Shown in pieces: positions 23,157-33,979 of a DNA stretch of 64,000 bases. The DNA is from Basidiobolus meristosporus CBS 931.73 (taxonomy: Eukaryota > Basidiobolomycota > Basidiobolomycetes > Basidiobolales > Basidiobolaceae). Position 1 is the first letter of the stretch. Every line of letters starts with the position of its first letter. The notes below the pieces were generated by a model. The model saw only the letters and a list, made by a program, of their open reading frames with translations, was not told the DNA's origin and ran no database searches. The translations under genes and the position numbers were made by a program. The DNA is taken from the NCBI GenBank assembly GCA_002104905.1, contig MCFE01000001.1:1-64000 (forward strand). Direction: 5' to 3'.

Positions 23157-24875
23157 ATGGGTTCATACAAGAGTTACGTATTGACCTTTTCTTGGGCAGT
23201 GTACCTGTTCGAGACCTATCTAAGGTAGGCCCCCGTCAATTGATTCACCCCCGCCCTTACCATACTGCGTTTTCTAACCGTTGGACGAACCGCAGCTATC
23301 GCCAGCATTGCAAGCTTCAGGAGCCACGGAGGCCGAAGGCCATCGAGGGGATAGTGACCGAGGAGGAGTTCGAGAAAGCCAGACAGTACGGCTTAGACAA
23401 GTCCCGGTTCGGATTCCTCTCCAGCACGTGGTCCCAACTAGAAAACTCCCTCCTCATCCAGTACGAGTTCCTGGCGTGGGCGTGGGGAGTGGCCGGTAGC
23501 CTGATCGGGTACTTCGGGTACGGCAGCGAATACGAGGTCAGTAGTTTCCAGTCTGTTGCGAGGTATTTTCCTCTTTGGTGACCTCATTCCCCCCTCCCTC
23601 CCTCCCTGCCCGCCAGATCTTCCAATCGGTGTTTTTCTTTGTGATCATTTCGTTGGTGGGCTCCCTTACCTCCCTTCCCTTCAGCTTGTACAGCACTTTC
23701 GTGATCGAGCAACGCCACGGGTTCAACAAGCAGACGTACCGGTTGTTCTTCGAGGATCTTCTCAAAGGGTACCTCGTCGGTGGGGCCATCGGGATCCCAC
23801 TGATCAGTGTCTTCTTGTGGATTGTCAAGTCCACCGGGGAGCAGTTCTATTACTACGTCTGGGTATTCATGTAAGTAGTCGAGAGTTTGGGTCTACCCCT
23901 CGGTCTCCCCGTACTAAACGCCGCCACCACCACCACCACCACCCGACAGGTTGCTGTTCCAGGTCCTCATGATCACCATCTATCCCACCTACATCCAGCC
24001 CTTGTTCAACACCTTCACCCCGCTCCCCGAGAACGAGCTGAGAAAGGATATCGAAGGGTTGGCCAAGCGGATCGAGTTCCCCCTCACCCAGCTGTACGTG
24101 ATCGACGGTAGCAAACGCTCTAGCCACAGCAACGCCTACTTCTACGGGTTCTTCAAGAACAAGCGGATCGTGCTGTTCGACACCCTCCTCGAGGACTCCA
24201 CGAACCCGGAGATCTGCGCGGTGCTGGGCCACGAGCTGGGCCACTGGAAGCTCAACCACGTGTTCAAGCTGTTCACCATCTCCCAGGTCCACCTGTTCTT
24301 CCTCTTCTACCTGTTCTCCAAGTTCATCGCCAACCGCGCCCTCTACCTCGACTTCGGTTTCTCCGACACTCCTACCCTGGTCGGCCTCATGCTCTTCAGC
24401 TACATCTTCTCCCCCGTCGAAAGCGTGCTCGGGTTCTGTATGAACGTCTTGAGCAGAATGCACGAGTTCCAAGCAGGTAATTCCTCCCTTCCACCTCCGC
24501 ACATTTCATCTTGTTACGGAGATCGTTGGTGTCGGGGATGCTGGTGGAAATGTCCAGGTCAAGGAGGATACCGATATTTATGTCCACAGCCACAGCCACA
24601 TCCACCCACCTCGCCAACCATTCGTATCATAACATCCCTTCCAACCTCCGCTTCCACCTCCACCTCCACCTCCACTTCAAACGTAACCCTAACCATCCAT
24701 CGCAGATGCATTCGCGGAGAAGCTGGGCTACGCCGAGCAACTGAAATCCGGCCTCATCAAGCTCCACACGAAGAACAAGGGGAACATGAACCCGGACGTG
24801 TGGTACTCCACCTACCACTACTCCCATCCACCTCTCGTGGAACGTCTAAACGCACTCGGGATCAAGCAGGAATAA
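23157..24875 (+). CDS. STE24: CAAX prenyl protease 1 (STE24 / ZMPSTE24), five exons
   Basis: An integral-membrane zinc metalloprotease of the endoplasmic reticulum and inner nuclear membrane. It trims prenylated CAAX proteins such as fungal a-type mating pheromone. Exons 23157-23224, 23296-23536, 23617-23870, 23950-24476 and 24706-24875 join in frame to 419 residues. The N-terminus carries ETYLSYRQ, the zinc site is GHELGHW (His282, Glu283, His286), and the third ligand region RMHEFQADAFA spans the last intron. The C-terminus has the family's [12 protein letters not shown]. Hydrophobic segments flank the catalytic region. Introns are 71-229 bases with GT..AG ends; CTAAC-type branch sites precede the acceptors of introns 1 and 4, and TACTAAA lies in intron 3. 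Intron 2 uses the weaker donor GTCAGT. The last intron is rich in CCACAG and CCACCT repeats. Confidence 0.95.
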
Positions 24876-25157
24876 TCCTGGTCACACACGTTTATTCCCC
24901 ACGAACAAAAATCCAAATAAACCCTTTCGTTTTCGACGACTTCGGAGTGAACGGGAAGGAGGGGGCTCTAGAGTGAGGTGAGGGTGGGATGGGGTGGGGT
25001 GGGGTGAAGTGAAGAGGAATGGGGCGAGGCGAGGGGAAGGGAGGGGAAAAGAAAAACCAAACTGGTGGAGAGAATTAACCAGTCTGTATAACGGAGGGCA
25101 AAGCTTCCACCAAGGGAGAGGGGCGTTGTCGGTAGGAAGAAGCGGCCGGGCTTGGGT
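24876..25157. repeat. G-rich repeat between convergent genes
   Basis: The forward strand from about 24962 to 25055 is a run of GGTGAGG, GGGGTGGGGTGGGG and GGGGAAGGGAGGGG motifs. At least four runs of three or more G lie within 25 bases near 24983-25008, which fits the pattern for a G-quadruplex. It lies between the stop codons of STE24 (forward) and the small gene at 25158-25507 (reverse), where both transcripts should end. Confidence 0.7.
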
Positions 25158-25507
25158 TCACCGTGGGTACCACTCTTCGAATCTCCACCTGAACGCGATC
25201 CCCTCGACCACCTTCTTCAGCGCTATCGGTTGTTTCAGGGTTTTCTGCTCCACCACCAGACCTCGGTGGATGGCTTGCAACTCCTTGGAGACGAGTTCGG
25301 TCGGGATGACCGTCCAGTCGTCGTCTTCCGGCTTGGCCTCCCTTGGGTAGGCGACTCCGGTCCATTCGCTTCTCAGCTTATTGAAGTGGGCTTCCCCGAT
25401 GTCAGGTGTGGCATGGGGGGTGGGCGGTTCTGCGGTACGGGTATGAGTATGGGTGGGGTGTGGGTGTGGGTATCGTCGAGGGTAGCGACAGGTACAGAGG
25501 TGGACAT
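25158..25507 (-). CDS. Small protein with a possible Gag1-like clamp (DUF4050-like) C-terminus
   Basis: My best model has exon 1 at 25439-25507 (ATG at 25505-25507), an intron 25377-25438 with GT..AG ends, and exon 2 at 25158-25376, giving 95 residues. The exon 2 part is convincing coding sequence: SEWTGVAYPREAKPEDDDW, then IPTELVSKELQAIHRGL, KQPIALKKVVEGI and a terminal RWRFEEWYPR. The order of Trp-rich start, LV-x-LKxPI and a W-x-x-x-x-W end reminds me of the Gag1-like clamp / DUF4050 domain of fungal proteins, but the resemblance is from memory and weak. Exon 1 and the intron are less sure, because exon 1 is made of Thr-His repeats from a microsatellite. The gene converges on STE24. Confidence 0.5.
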
Positions 25508-25782
25508 CCTCGAAAGTATCCCCGTTCGGAAAGGGGAAAAGATGCGCAGGGCCCCGATAAATAGATCCCGTGAGTCGAGGGAAAAAAATTGGTGATCAGA
25601 TGGAACTTCGTTGGAACAGGTTTATTTCAATGCCGATTATTAAAAAAAGGGGGAATATGTAGGTCTAACATGGACAGGTCTGTATGCTATTGGTGCGGTG
25701 GTGGGGAAGGGGTCTGGAGGTGGTCGAGCGAGCCGCTGCGTTTGTGTGGATTTACATGTGGCTCGCGACCTACCCAAGCTAT

Positions 25783-26803
25783 TTACCAACCACGCTTGGC
25801 ATAGATTTGGTCGTCGGGGATCTCGGAGATGTTGATGCCAACCATGGCCTCACCGAGGTCTTCGCTGACTTGGGCAAGGACGGCGGGGTCGTTGTAGTGG
25901 GTGACGGCTTGAACGATGGCCTTGGCACGCTTGGCTGGGTCTCCGGACTTGAAGATACCCGATCCAACGAAGACACCGTCGCAACCAAGTTGCATCATCA
26001 AGGCGGCATCGGCGGGGGTGGCGACACCACCGGCGGCGAAGTTGACAACGGGGAGACGACCCAGGCGGGCGGTTTCCTTGAGGAGCTCGTAAGGGGCTTG
26101 GAGATCCTTGGCGTAGGCGTAGAGCTCCTCATCAGACATGGCGGAGGCACGACGAATGTCGGCGGCAACGGTGCGAGCGTGGCGAACGGCCTCGACGACG
26201 TTGCCGGTACCGGCCTCTCCCTTGGTTCTGATCATGGCAGCACCCTCGTTGATTCTACGGAGTGCCTCACCGAGGTTCTTGCAGCCGCAGACGTAGGGGA
26301 CCTTGTACTTGTGTTTGTCGATGTGGTTGGCTTCATCGGCGGGGGTCAAAACCTCGGACTCATCGATGTAGTCGATCCCGATGCTCTCCAAGATCTGCGC
26401 CTCGACGAAGTGTCCGATACGGACCTTGGCCATGACGGGGATGGTGACGGCCTCCATGATCTCCTTGATCATCTTGGGGTCGGACATACGGGCGACGCCA
26501 CCGTTCTTACGGATGTCGGCGGGGACTCTCTCCAAGGCCATGACGGCGCAGGCACCGGCCTCCTCGGCGATGCGGGCTTGCTCGGCGTCGATGACGTCCA
26601 TGATCACTCCGCCCTGGAAAAAAGAATTCGCGTCAGTACCAAGCGAGATATCTCCTCGTCCCGTCCCGTGCCATCCGGCAACCTACCTTCAACATCTGGG
26701 CCAAACCAGCCTTGACGGCGAACGCTGACTTGCGGTCTTCGGCGGATTGGACGCCGTTTTGGGCAGTCAAGTTTTGGGGGGTTGCGAAGTTGCCAGCGGA
26801 CAT
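25783..26803 (-). CDS. PDX1: Pyridoxal 5'-phosphate synthase, PDX1/SNZ (PdxS) subunit
   Basis: It makes pyridoxal phosphate from ribose 5-phosphate, glyceraldehyde 3-phosphate and ammonia as a cytosolic dodecamer. Exons are 26687-26803 and 25783-26613 on the reverse strand, joining to 315 residues, slightly longer than bacterial PdxS because of an N-terminal extension. The intron is 73 bases with GTAGGT..TTTTCCAG ends. Catalytic residues are seen at their expected places: Asp45 (GGVIMDV), Lys102 (VMAKVRIGH), which binds the sugar, and Lys170 (RTKGEAGTG). The family signature [14 protein letters not shown] and the phosphate loop [11 protein letters not shown] are also present. It needs a glutaminase partner (PDX2/SNO), which is not in this window. 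The start is the first ATG after a TATA box. Confidence 0.97.
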
Positions 26804-26818
26804 GTTTACAAACAACGA

Positions 26819-26895
26819 ATGGTTGAGTTGAGTTGAGGTGAGGCGAGGTGAGGTTCGATGAAAAATCTCCTTCCCAAGCTCGGAACCTTTATACC
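26819..26895 (-). promoter_or_regulatory. PDX1 leader with pentamer repeats and TATA box
   Basis: Reverse strand GGTATAAAGG at 26886-26895 is a TATA box about 85 bases before the PDX1 ATG. The leader between them contains a pyrimidine-rich run of CCTCA/ACTCA pentamers at about 26821-26858. Confidence 0.5.
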
Positions 26896-28378
26896 TTCGC
26901 ATGATCCACGAGATGGGCCCGCTGATTGGATCACCCCTCGGACCTCCCATGTCGAGTGACTCACCGATCCTGGCCGGTGGTTGGGATCGAAAAATCGCCC
27001 CCGCGCGCTGGCATCGGTTGTGGGTGCATGCACGGCACCTCGCCAACCCGCCCTCGCCACCATTCCTTACGCACCCACCCGTAGCTTGCGCACGCCAGGC
27101 AGCGAAGATTGGGTTCGTCGGTGATGCGAACGTGTGTAGCCCTCGAAGATAATCTTGATCCTCCCCCCCATTTGGGAGTAGATTATCCAAATCAACCACG
27201 GATTGTGGAATCCCCTGTGCCAGAACCAACTCTGGTTTCGATCGAGCCCGGATCCACTGGATTCGGTCGCACCGATGGATTCTATTGACTGATGGATGGG
27301 ATCTCCTCCTCCGAGTCAGTGTTTGGCTGATTACGTAGCCGAAAAGGGGGTTCGATGGATGTTTCGGATTCGGGGACCGGTTCGAATGCTAATATCCATT
27401 CGCTATTTCTGTCGTAGTTGTGGATACCGATACGGTTGTTTGGTTGTGTGCGCATCAAGCTAAATCCGGACAAGCATCATTCCGCACCATCGGCCACCTC
27501 TATGCAGCAACTGGGCTCTCCCCGCCGTGGCTGATGAGTGGGGGGGGGTATCCGCGCGGTAGGTTCCGCAAGGCCACCTGAAGTGAGACTTCCCGACCAA
27601 ATGCAGCGTCGGGTCTTGAATTGGGCGGGCACAGGTGTAACCCATCGGTGCCTATACCACCACCACCCTGATCTCAAGATGGCTGGTCTGACTAGGCCCA
27701 TAACACCCCGTGGAAAACCTTGCTATGGAAACCCCGTCGTACCTCAAGGAAGGTCTACCAATGATCTATCCACTTCATTTCCCTTACTTTCGAACATCTC
27801 TGTTGATCCTGAGCTTGTTTCTCTCTCCATGAATCTGGCCGTGGGAGTCCTTTGCAGGGTTGGTCGGCCCAGGATTGCCACATGTGCATCTACTCCTACC
27901 AACCACTATGACTTATTTCCAATTGACCTGGCAACGGATACTCTCCAAGTCATGTTACCTGGTTGAATGATCAGCTGCCTCGGTTATTTCCGATTCATCT
28001 TGCACATACTAACACCGCAATGCACTTGCTGTGCCTCATCCCCACATCCCCATCACCCCTCTGTAAGGATGGTAATTTCTTGGCATCCACACCACCAAAG
28101 CAGCATATATATATATATCATCATTTCCTCCAGTATGTTTAGCAGTGGCTACATCCCAGACTGACTCTGCACCTTGCTTGATAAGCTTCTACCCAATACT
28201 TCTTTAATTCCCCTCCTACCAATAGGCTGTTGTCACCACCAAGTACCTACCACAAATATTGATCCTTCCTATCTACCCTGACTGATTTTGGTCCTCCTTT
28301 CAGGTGACACTTCTCAACTCAAGACAGTTGGTATCACTCAACTGAATCAATCAACTATCCACTGTCCATACATCCGTA
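26896..28378. other. Intergenic DNA from PDX1 to the start of the large transposon block
   Basis: To about 27960 the sequence is CpG-rich like the gene island, with a run of G at about 27540-27549 and a 142-codon forward frame (27538-27966) that has no motif and looks fortuitous. From about 28000 CpG falls away and an AT microsatellite lies near 28107-28117. The last part may be the LTR and leader of the gypsy element whose gag follows. No host gene is supported. Confidence 0.4.
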
Positions 28379-28789
28379 ATGAATGCTGCTGATAGGCTTG
28401 TGGTACAGTATATAATTGCCACCATGGCTCAGATAAAAAAGGACCAGGATGAGATGTGGTCCACAGTGTGGACATTGCAGCAACAGCAAAGGTCATCCCT
28501 CAACCACCCCCAGAAGCCCTGTCAGGTCAGCCCCAAAATACCTGGGTTGTTCAGTGGCAAGCCAAATGAGTGTGAAGAGTTCATAGCCCAGGTGAAAGCA
28601 TACATCAGTCAGCAAGTATACAGTTCCCCTGCTGATGAACTGAAGGTCTGTTTGGTGGCAGCCCTACTGAGAGGCCCACCAATGGACTGGTATATTTCTC
28701 TGCAAAGTAGAGGCTCTCCATTACTGAGGGACTTTCCCTGCTTTCTTGAAGCCCTGGAATACATGTTTGGAGAGGTTCACTGGTCATAG
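28379..28789 (+). pseudogene. Ty3/gypsy-type Gag fragment
   Basis: A 136-residue open frame matching the retrotransposon gag (capsid) pattern: a coiled-coil-like N-terminus, then PGLFSGKPNECEEFIAQV, then DELKVCLVAALLRGPPMDWY and a final FLEALEYMFG. The rest of the element is missing; about 90 bases downstream copia sequence on the other strand begins. It is therefore a truncated relic. It need not belong to the gypsy pol fragment at 54896-56343. Confidence 0.65.
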
Positions 28790-28869
28790 TCCATGAGTAC
28801 ATTGAATTGTTGGCTTGCTCACAGTTACCCTTTGCCCAAGTGAAAATAAAGTATTGTCAGGATATTTTG

Positions 28870-29042
28870 CAATAATATGATGGGGGCTCTTGTCATAAGC
28901 TTAAGTCATCAGAGGGCTCACATTACTTCCTTTGTAGCCTTGCAAGCTGCCAAATACTCTGCCTGTGTATTGGAAAGTGCCAAGGTTGGTGGCTTTCCTG
29001 AATTCCATGAAATTACTCCTTTAGAACAGAGAAAGGTGTATC
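28870..29042 (-). mobile_element. Copia RNase H fragment, reverse strand
   Basis: This aligns with about 48735-48870 of copia copy F, covering the conserved Ala-Glu region of the copia RNase H domain. It is cut off on the right by the LTR that starts near 29043. Confidence 0.6.
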
Positions 29043-29392
29043 CTTTTGTAAAAATTTATAATTTCAGCTGAATATTCACCTAACTTAATCATCTGGACCA
29101 TTATTTACATATATTGGAAAACACTGACCAAATTCCTTGTCAGGATTTACTTAGAATATCTTCACCAACATATCAGGTACCCAGAATACAGAAATTCTGA
29201 AAGTAGTCCAAAGAGCCCCAAGCTTTACACATATGTTCTTGGGACCTTCCTGAGCATATTGCACATCATTGTTTTACCAAGCTATGTAAATGCTCAGATA
29301 ATACTCTTACATTCAATAAACCATTGAGTGAAAATCTACACAATCTGCTTGTTCTCCTAATCACTTCCAGTATCTCCAAAGCTCTCACAACA
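29043..29392 (+). mobile_element. Copia family A LTR (probable 5' LTR of copy B)
   Basis: A 350-bp LTR with the family blocks (CCTTGTCAGGATTTACTTAGAATAT, TGTTCTTGGGACCTTCC, TCTCACAACA). It is followed directly by the middle of gag, so the primer-binding site and the start of gag have been deleted. Confidence 0.7.
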
Positions 29393-29576
29393 TAAAGGAG
29401 GTGCTCAAGACCCTTTAAAGGCAAAAGTAAGGCCTTTTGCAGCTACTGTAACCGGAAAGTACACACATTGGACCGGCACTTCAAAAAGAGAGATAATCAG
29501 CAGAGTAGCCTGAATATAGATATACTGCAGCTACTCAAGATAGGCTATGCATATCTGTACTAAACATGACCATAGG

Positions 29577-30262
29577 TTGTGCTCAGCATTTTAAGCTTAG
29601 CCAGCTTTACTAAGATAGTACATTTAGTACCAAAATTGTTTCTCCCTAACCCAAACATAACTAATCCCAGTTATAGGTTATTTCATCACATGTCAAATCT
29701 ACTTTGAGCTCTCACACCTAATCAATTTGTGGTCTTTATGATCTCATCTGTTCTGCCAAGCCCCTCAGGTGATGAGCCATCCAAGATCCATCCATTTACT
29801 TAGCAGTTGCCATGACATCAACTGATTGATGATGAAATCAACATTTATCTTATACACCTATCAACACTCATGTTTGTTTCAATTAATCCAGTCACTTGGT
29901 GATTGCTAATTCACGTAGATCAGGAAGCTATAAATAAGGTTTACTTGACCTTTTGGTTTAATACATATCTCAACAAAGTTAAGATTATGTCTTAGCAATA
30001 TTAAGAACTCAACAATTCCATTCTAGTATCTACCTATGCTTAGCATATCAAGCACTCCCATGAGCACCAATCCTAGCTTACATGGCAAGCCAACTCTATC
30101 ACTTTTATAGTCAAACCCAGCTATATCCAAGACCAATATTAGTCCAGAATCCTTTTGCTAATATTTCCACCACAATTTAACAATACTAGGATTCTGCACT
30201 TAATTGTCCCATTGTACATTTAACCATTCCATAATCTTATTGCACTTTTCTATTGGACACAA
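29577..30262 (+). mobile_element. LTR-B solo LTR inside copia copy B
   Basis: It aligns in reverse complement with 10271-10975. It carries a TATAAATAAGGTTTAC promoter-like block at about 29930-29945. ACCAT flanks it on both sides (about 29571-29575 and 30263-30267), a candidate 5-bp target duplication, but the exact LTR ends are not certain. Confidence 0.65.
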
Positions 30263-32704
30263 TACCATCAGCAAGGATTCTCAGATGGGTTGCAGTGACT
30301 GTGGAGCATCACAACACTCTACACACCAAAAAGTATGTTTTACCCAATATCAAGAGAGTCCAATCAAGAAGGTTTCCATGAGAGACAGCAGTATACTTGG
30401 TGCAGCTGGTCAAGGAACCATGAGAGTAAGCCTCAGAAGTAATGAAGGAAGCTACACACTTACATTTGCAGAAGTACCCTATTTACCAGAAATAGCCAAG
30501 AAGCTACTATCTCCAGCCATGGCCACAGAAGAAGGACTCAATTTCAGTTTTGGCAATTCTGGGTGCAGGGTTGCTGATCAAAATAGTGCCCAGAGTGCTT
30601 TGGGTATGAGAGATCAGAATCTATACAGGTTTACTTATATTGTACAATATCTGGAAGCTGATATAAGTAACCTAAATCAAGAAATACCAATGCCTTGGCA
30701 CAGTATATTTGGACATATCAATTTTGATCATCAAAGTAAACAACCAAATAGCAGCTAATTTCCAGAGTCAAGTTGATCCTACAACTGATTTGGAGTACTG
30801 TGAAGCCAGCTTATATGAGTGACAAGCCAGACAGTCACTCAACAGCTCTGGAATAATGGCACAGATTATACCTCAAAATTGCTTTTCTACTTCTATAAAA
30901 TTCATGCACTGATAATAGACACTGCAGTACCATACTGCCCACATTAAAGTGGGGTGTCAGAGTGTGCAAACAGATCAGCAATTGATCTAGCAAGATATTC
31001 AATCAATTATCACAAATGATCTTAAGAGTTTTGGGTTGGTTTGGTTACTGCAGCTGTACATCATAAAAATAGGAGTTATAGCAAAATACTTTGTGATTCT
31101 ACTATGCTTGAAGCATAATACAGACACAGATCAAGTACAGAACATCTAATAACATTTGGGTGCACAGCATATACAAAGAAACTGCCTGGAAATCAGTCAA
31201 AAATCTATGCCAAAAAGTGCAAAATCCTTATTTTTGGCAATTGCAATGAGAGCAAGGCATACAAACTCTACAATACCAAAGCAAAGATGCTGATCAACCC
31301 CAAGGATGCATTATTGGATGAAAACTCAAATTTTTGCAAAGAATGATGTCATATGATGACAAAAATCTTATCTTAAGTCCACAAATAGTCAGGATTGAAT
31401 CAGAGCAAAGCAATGAGAATTTTTTCACTCCAGAAGACTCTACAACCATGACGCAGTCTGAATTAGTGCCCAGGAGTATCCCAGAAGTGATCATTATAGT
31501 ACTCATAACCAGGAGATCTACCAGACCAGAGATAGCACATATTACTATATAAATGAGGGTACAAACTGAGCTTACACCTATTCAATCTACAATGATGAGC
31601 CCCAGACAGTAAAAGCAGCCCTAAATAGCCCTCAGATTAAGTTCTGGAGATCTTCAGTGACTGAGAAGTATCAAGCTCTGATGGAAAATCAAACTTGAGA
31701 CTTGGCCAAATTATTGGTTAACCAAAAATCAATTGGATGCCAATAGGTCTTCAAGATTAAATACAGGGCCAATAGTACAATTGGAAGATACAAAGCAAGA
31801 CTTGTGGCAAAAGGATACTTTCAAACAAACAGACTTGATATACTGAGATCTTTGCACCAGTGGCTAAGTTTAATTCCATCATATAATATTGCATATTGCA
31901 GCCAAATATAAGTTTTTTATACATCATATGGATGTAAAAACTGCATCATGGAATGGAGAACCTGATGAAGGATATGTATATGACCAGTCTAATGGGTTTG
32001 CTGACTAAGATAACCAAAATTTGGTCTGCAAGCTTAAAAAATTTCTACATGGACTCAAACAATCACCAAGAGCCTAGAGTTGCAAGATAGATGCTTATTT
32101 GAATCTTTGCATTTCCAAAGGAGTAATGCTATCTATAATATATACTATAAACCAGATAGAGCAAATCTAGCTCCATTTGCTCTATATGTGGATGATCTCA
32201 TTATAGTTGCCAATAACCTAGAAACATTGGAGGAGACCAAATCCACTCTATCTAAGGAGTTCAATATGTCCAATTTGGGAAACTCAGTTACTACTTAGGA
32301 ATAAGGTTCTCCATGAACAGAAGTGCCCAGACTATCACCCTAAGCCAATCCAAGTATCTCAAGATATACTAACAAAGTACCAAATGGAAGACTGTAAACC
32401 AGCAGCTATCCAAATGGAGACAAACTTTAACTTGGTCAAAACCTAACCAAATCAAGCAAGCTTGGATCCATCTGAAAACCCTGACTTTCTTATCAATCTA
32501 TGGTTGACAGCTTGCTGTATATTGTGCTTGGAACATGTCCAGATATGTCATGTATCAGTGGAGTTGTCAGCCAGCATAATCAGAACTATGTATCTGATTG
32601 TATTGCAGCAGTTAGGTGGATCTTTAGATACCTAAAAGGAACTGCTGATATTTGCTTCAGGTAGACCTATAAGCAATCAGAACAAGATCTTGTGGGAATA
32701 CTCC

Positions 32705-33054
32705 TGATATAAGAGTTTGTAATTCCACCTAATTATTTGCCTGGATTTGTCACTTTGATCATTACCTTCAATTCCTAGTGAATACTGACCAGATTCCTTG
32801 CTGAGATTTACTTGAAATATTTTCACCAAAATACCAGGTACCCAGAACATATAAATTCTCAAAGTTGTCCAAGCACACCTAAACGTTGCACACATGCTCT
32901 TTGGACCTTCCAAAACCTATTCTATGCATTTGACAAGCCATGAACATGTAAAAATATAAATACTATTTTTACATTCAATAAATCATTGAGTTCAAGCCAT
33001 ATACTCTACTTGTCCTCCCAATCACTTCCAATATCCTGAAGACTCTTACAATAA
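32705..33054 (+). repeat. 5' LTR of copia copy C
   Basis: A 350-bp LTR beginning TGATATAAGAG and ending TCTTACAATAA. It is preceded by ACTCC, one half of the target duplication of copy C. Confidence 0.8.
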
Positions 33055-33064
33055 GTTATGAGCC
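33055..33064 (+). promoter_or_regulatory. Copia primer-binding site (half-tRNA type)
   Basis: GTTATGAGCC follows the 5' LTR. It is the exact complement of GGCTCATAAC, the anticodon loop region of eukaryotic initiator tRNA-Met. It is not complementary to a tRNA 3' end as in most retrotransposons. Drosophila copia and yeast Ty5 are known to use such cleaved initiator tRNA primers. Confidence 0.65.
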
Positions 33065-33979
33065 TCAAGCTGCCACTCTCTGCCATGTCCACTACTGCTA
33101 TCACTGGAATTTTTCCCTCTGCTGAAAAGTTGATGGATACGTGATGATCTAACTACCAAGTGTGGAAGGTGAAGATGAAGATGCCCCTACAAGATAGAGG
33201 CCTTTGTGATATTGTCACAGGAGAAGAATGCCCTTCTAAAACATGGGAGAGGAAGCCTTAAAGTACCAGAAGAAAGAACAAAGTGCCTTCAACTGCATTT
33301 GCCTTGGCATTAAAGACAAATTGCTACTTCAATACTCAAGAGCACAAACAGCAAAGTATACCTGGAAGATATCAGAAGACACCTACCAGTCATGTTCCCT
33401 ATGAAAATAATTTGGTCCTGTGGGTGGATCCTATCTGGATCAGCCATCAGGATCCTGTTTGGAGACTGTCATAATACCAACAGCTTGGAATTAGTGACCC
33501 TCTTGACAATCTTGTGACAGGATCACAATGGCATTTTGCTAATTTTACTGCCAAATAATGTTATAAAACTTGATGGGGTTTGATTGGTGCTATGACAATA
33601 ATTGCATGCATTGTTGCGGTCTTAATGCACACTACAATTATTTTAAATGGATCTAACTGGCCAGGACATCCAATTGCCTTATGTAGCAAAAAACTTGATG
33701 GTATTTTGACTGCCTCACAGCAAGTCTCTAATGGCATTATTATGGCAATATGGTGGCCTACAGCTAGCTCTGTATAATGCTACTGTACCAATTTACCAAA
33801 TGGTAATACATTTTCCAACCTCTCCTTGTGCAATTCATATATTCCACTGTAGGATCACACATCTTTATTTGCTTACCCACCACTACCTTGGGTATTTCAT
33901 ATATAATTTGAATAAAAAAAATATGGCCTCCTGCTTACTAACCTATATAAATGCACACACCTGCTGCAATTGACATACT

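Noticed and set aside
23867-24502. 211-codon reverse open frame across STE24 exon 4
   Set aside because: Antisense shadow; it crosses a real intron and begins in a histidine/tryptophan repeat made from the CCACCA tract.
25684-26715. 343-codon forward open frame across PDX1
   Set aside because: It is antisense to PDX1, low-complexity (Gly, Asp, Val, Leu) and without any motif.
20941-26803. A functional cluster of AUR1, STE24 and PDX1
   Set aside because: The genes act in unrelated pathways, sit on different strands with separate promoters, and none of their known partners are nearby.
27538-27966. 142-codon forward frame right of PDX1
   Set aside because: No motif, poor composition and a start in a homopolymer G run; most likely chance.
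29571-30267. ACCAT target duplication for LTR-B
   Set aside because: If accepted, the LTR would not begin TG and end CA; the boundaries remain ambiguous, so it is given only as a candidate.
32705-33054. Interpretation of the LTR at 32.7 kb as the 3' LTR of copy B in a tandem array
   Set aside because: The RNase H of copy B stops mid-domain here and resumes exactly after 42919, with a 5-bp duplication, so the LTR belongs to a nested copy C.
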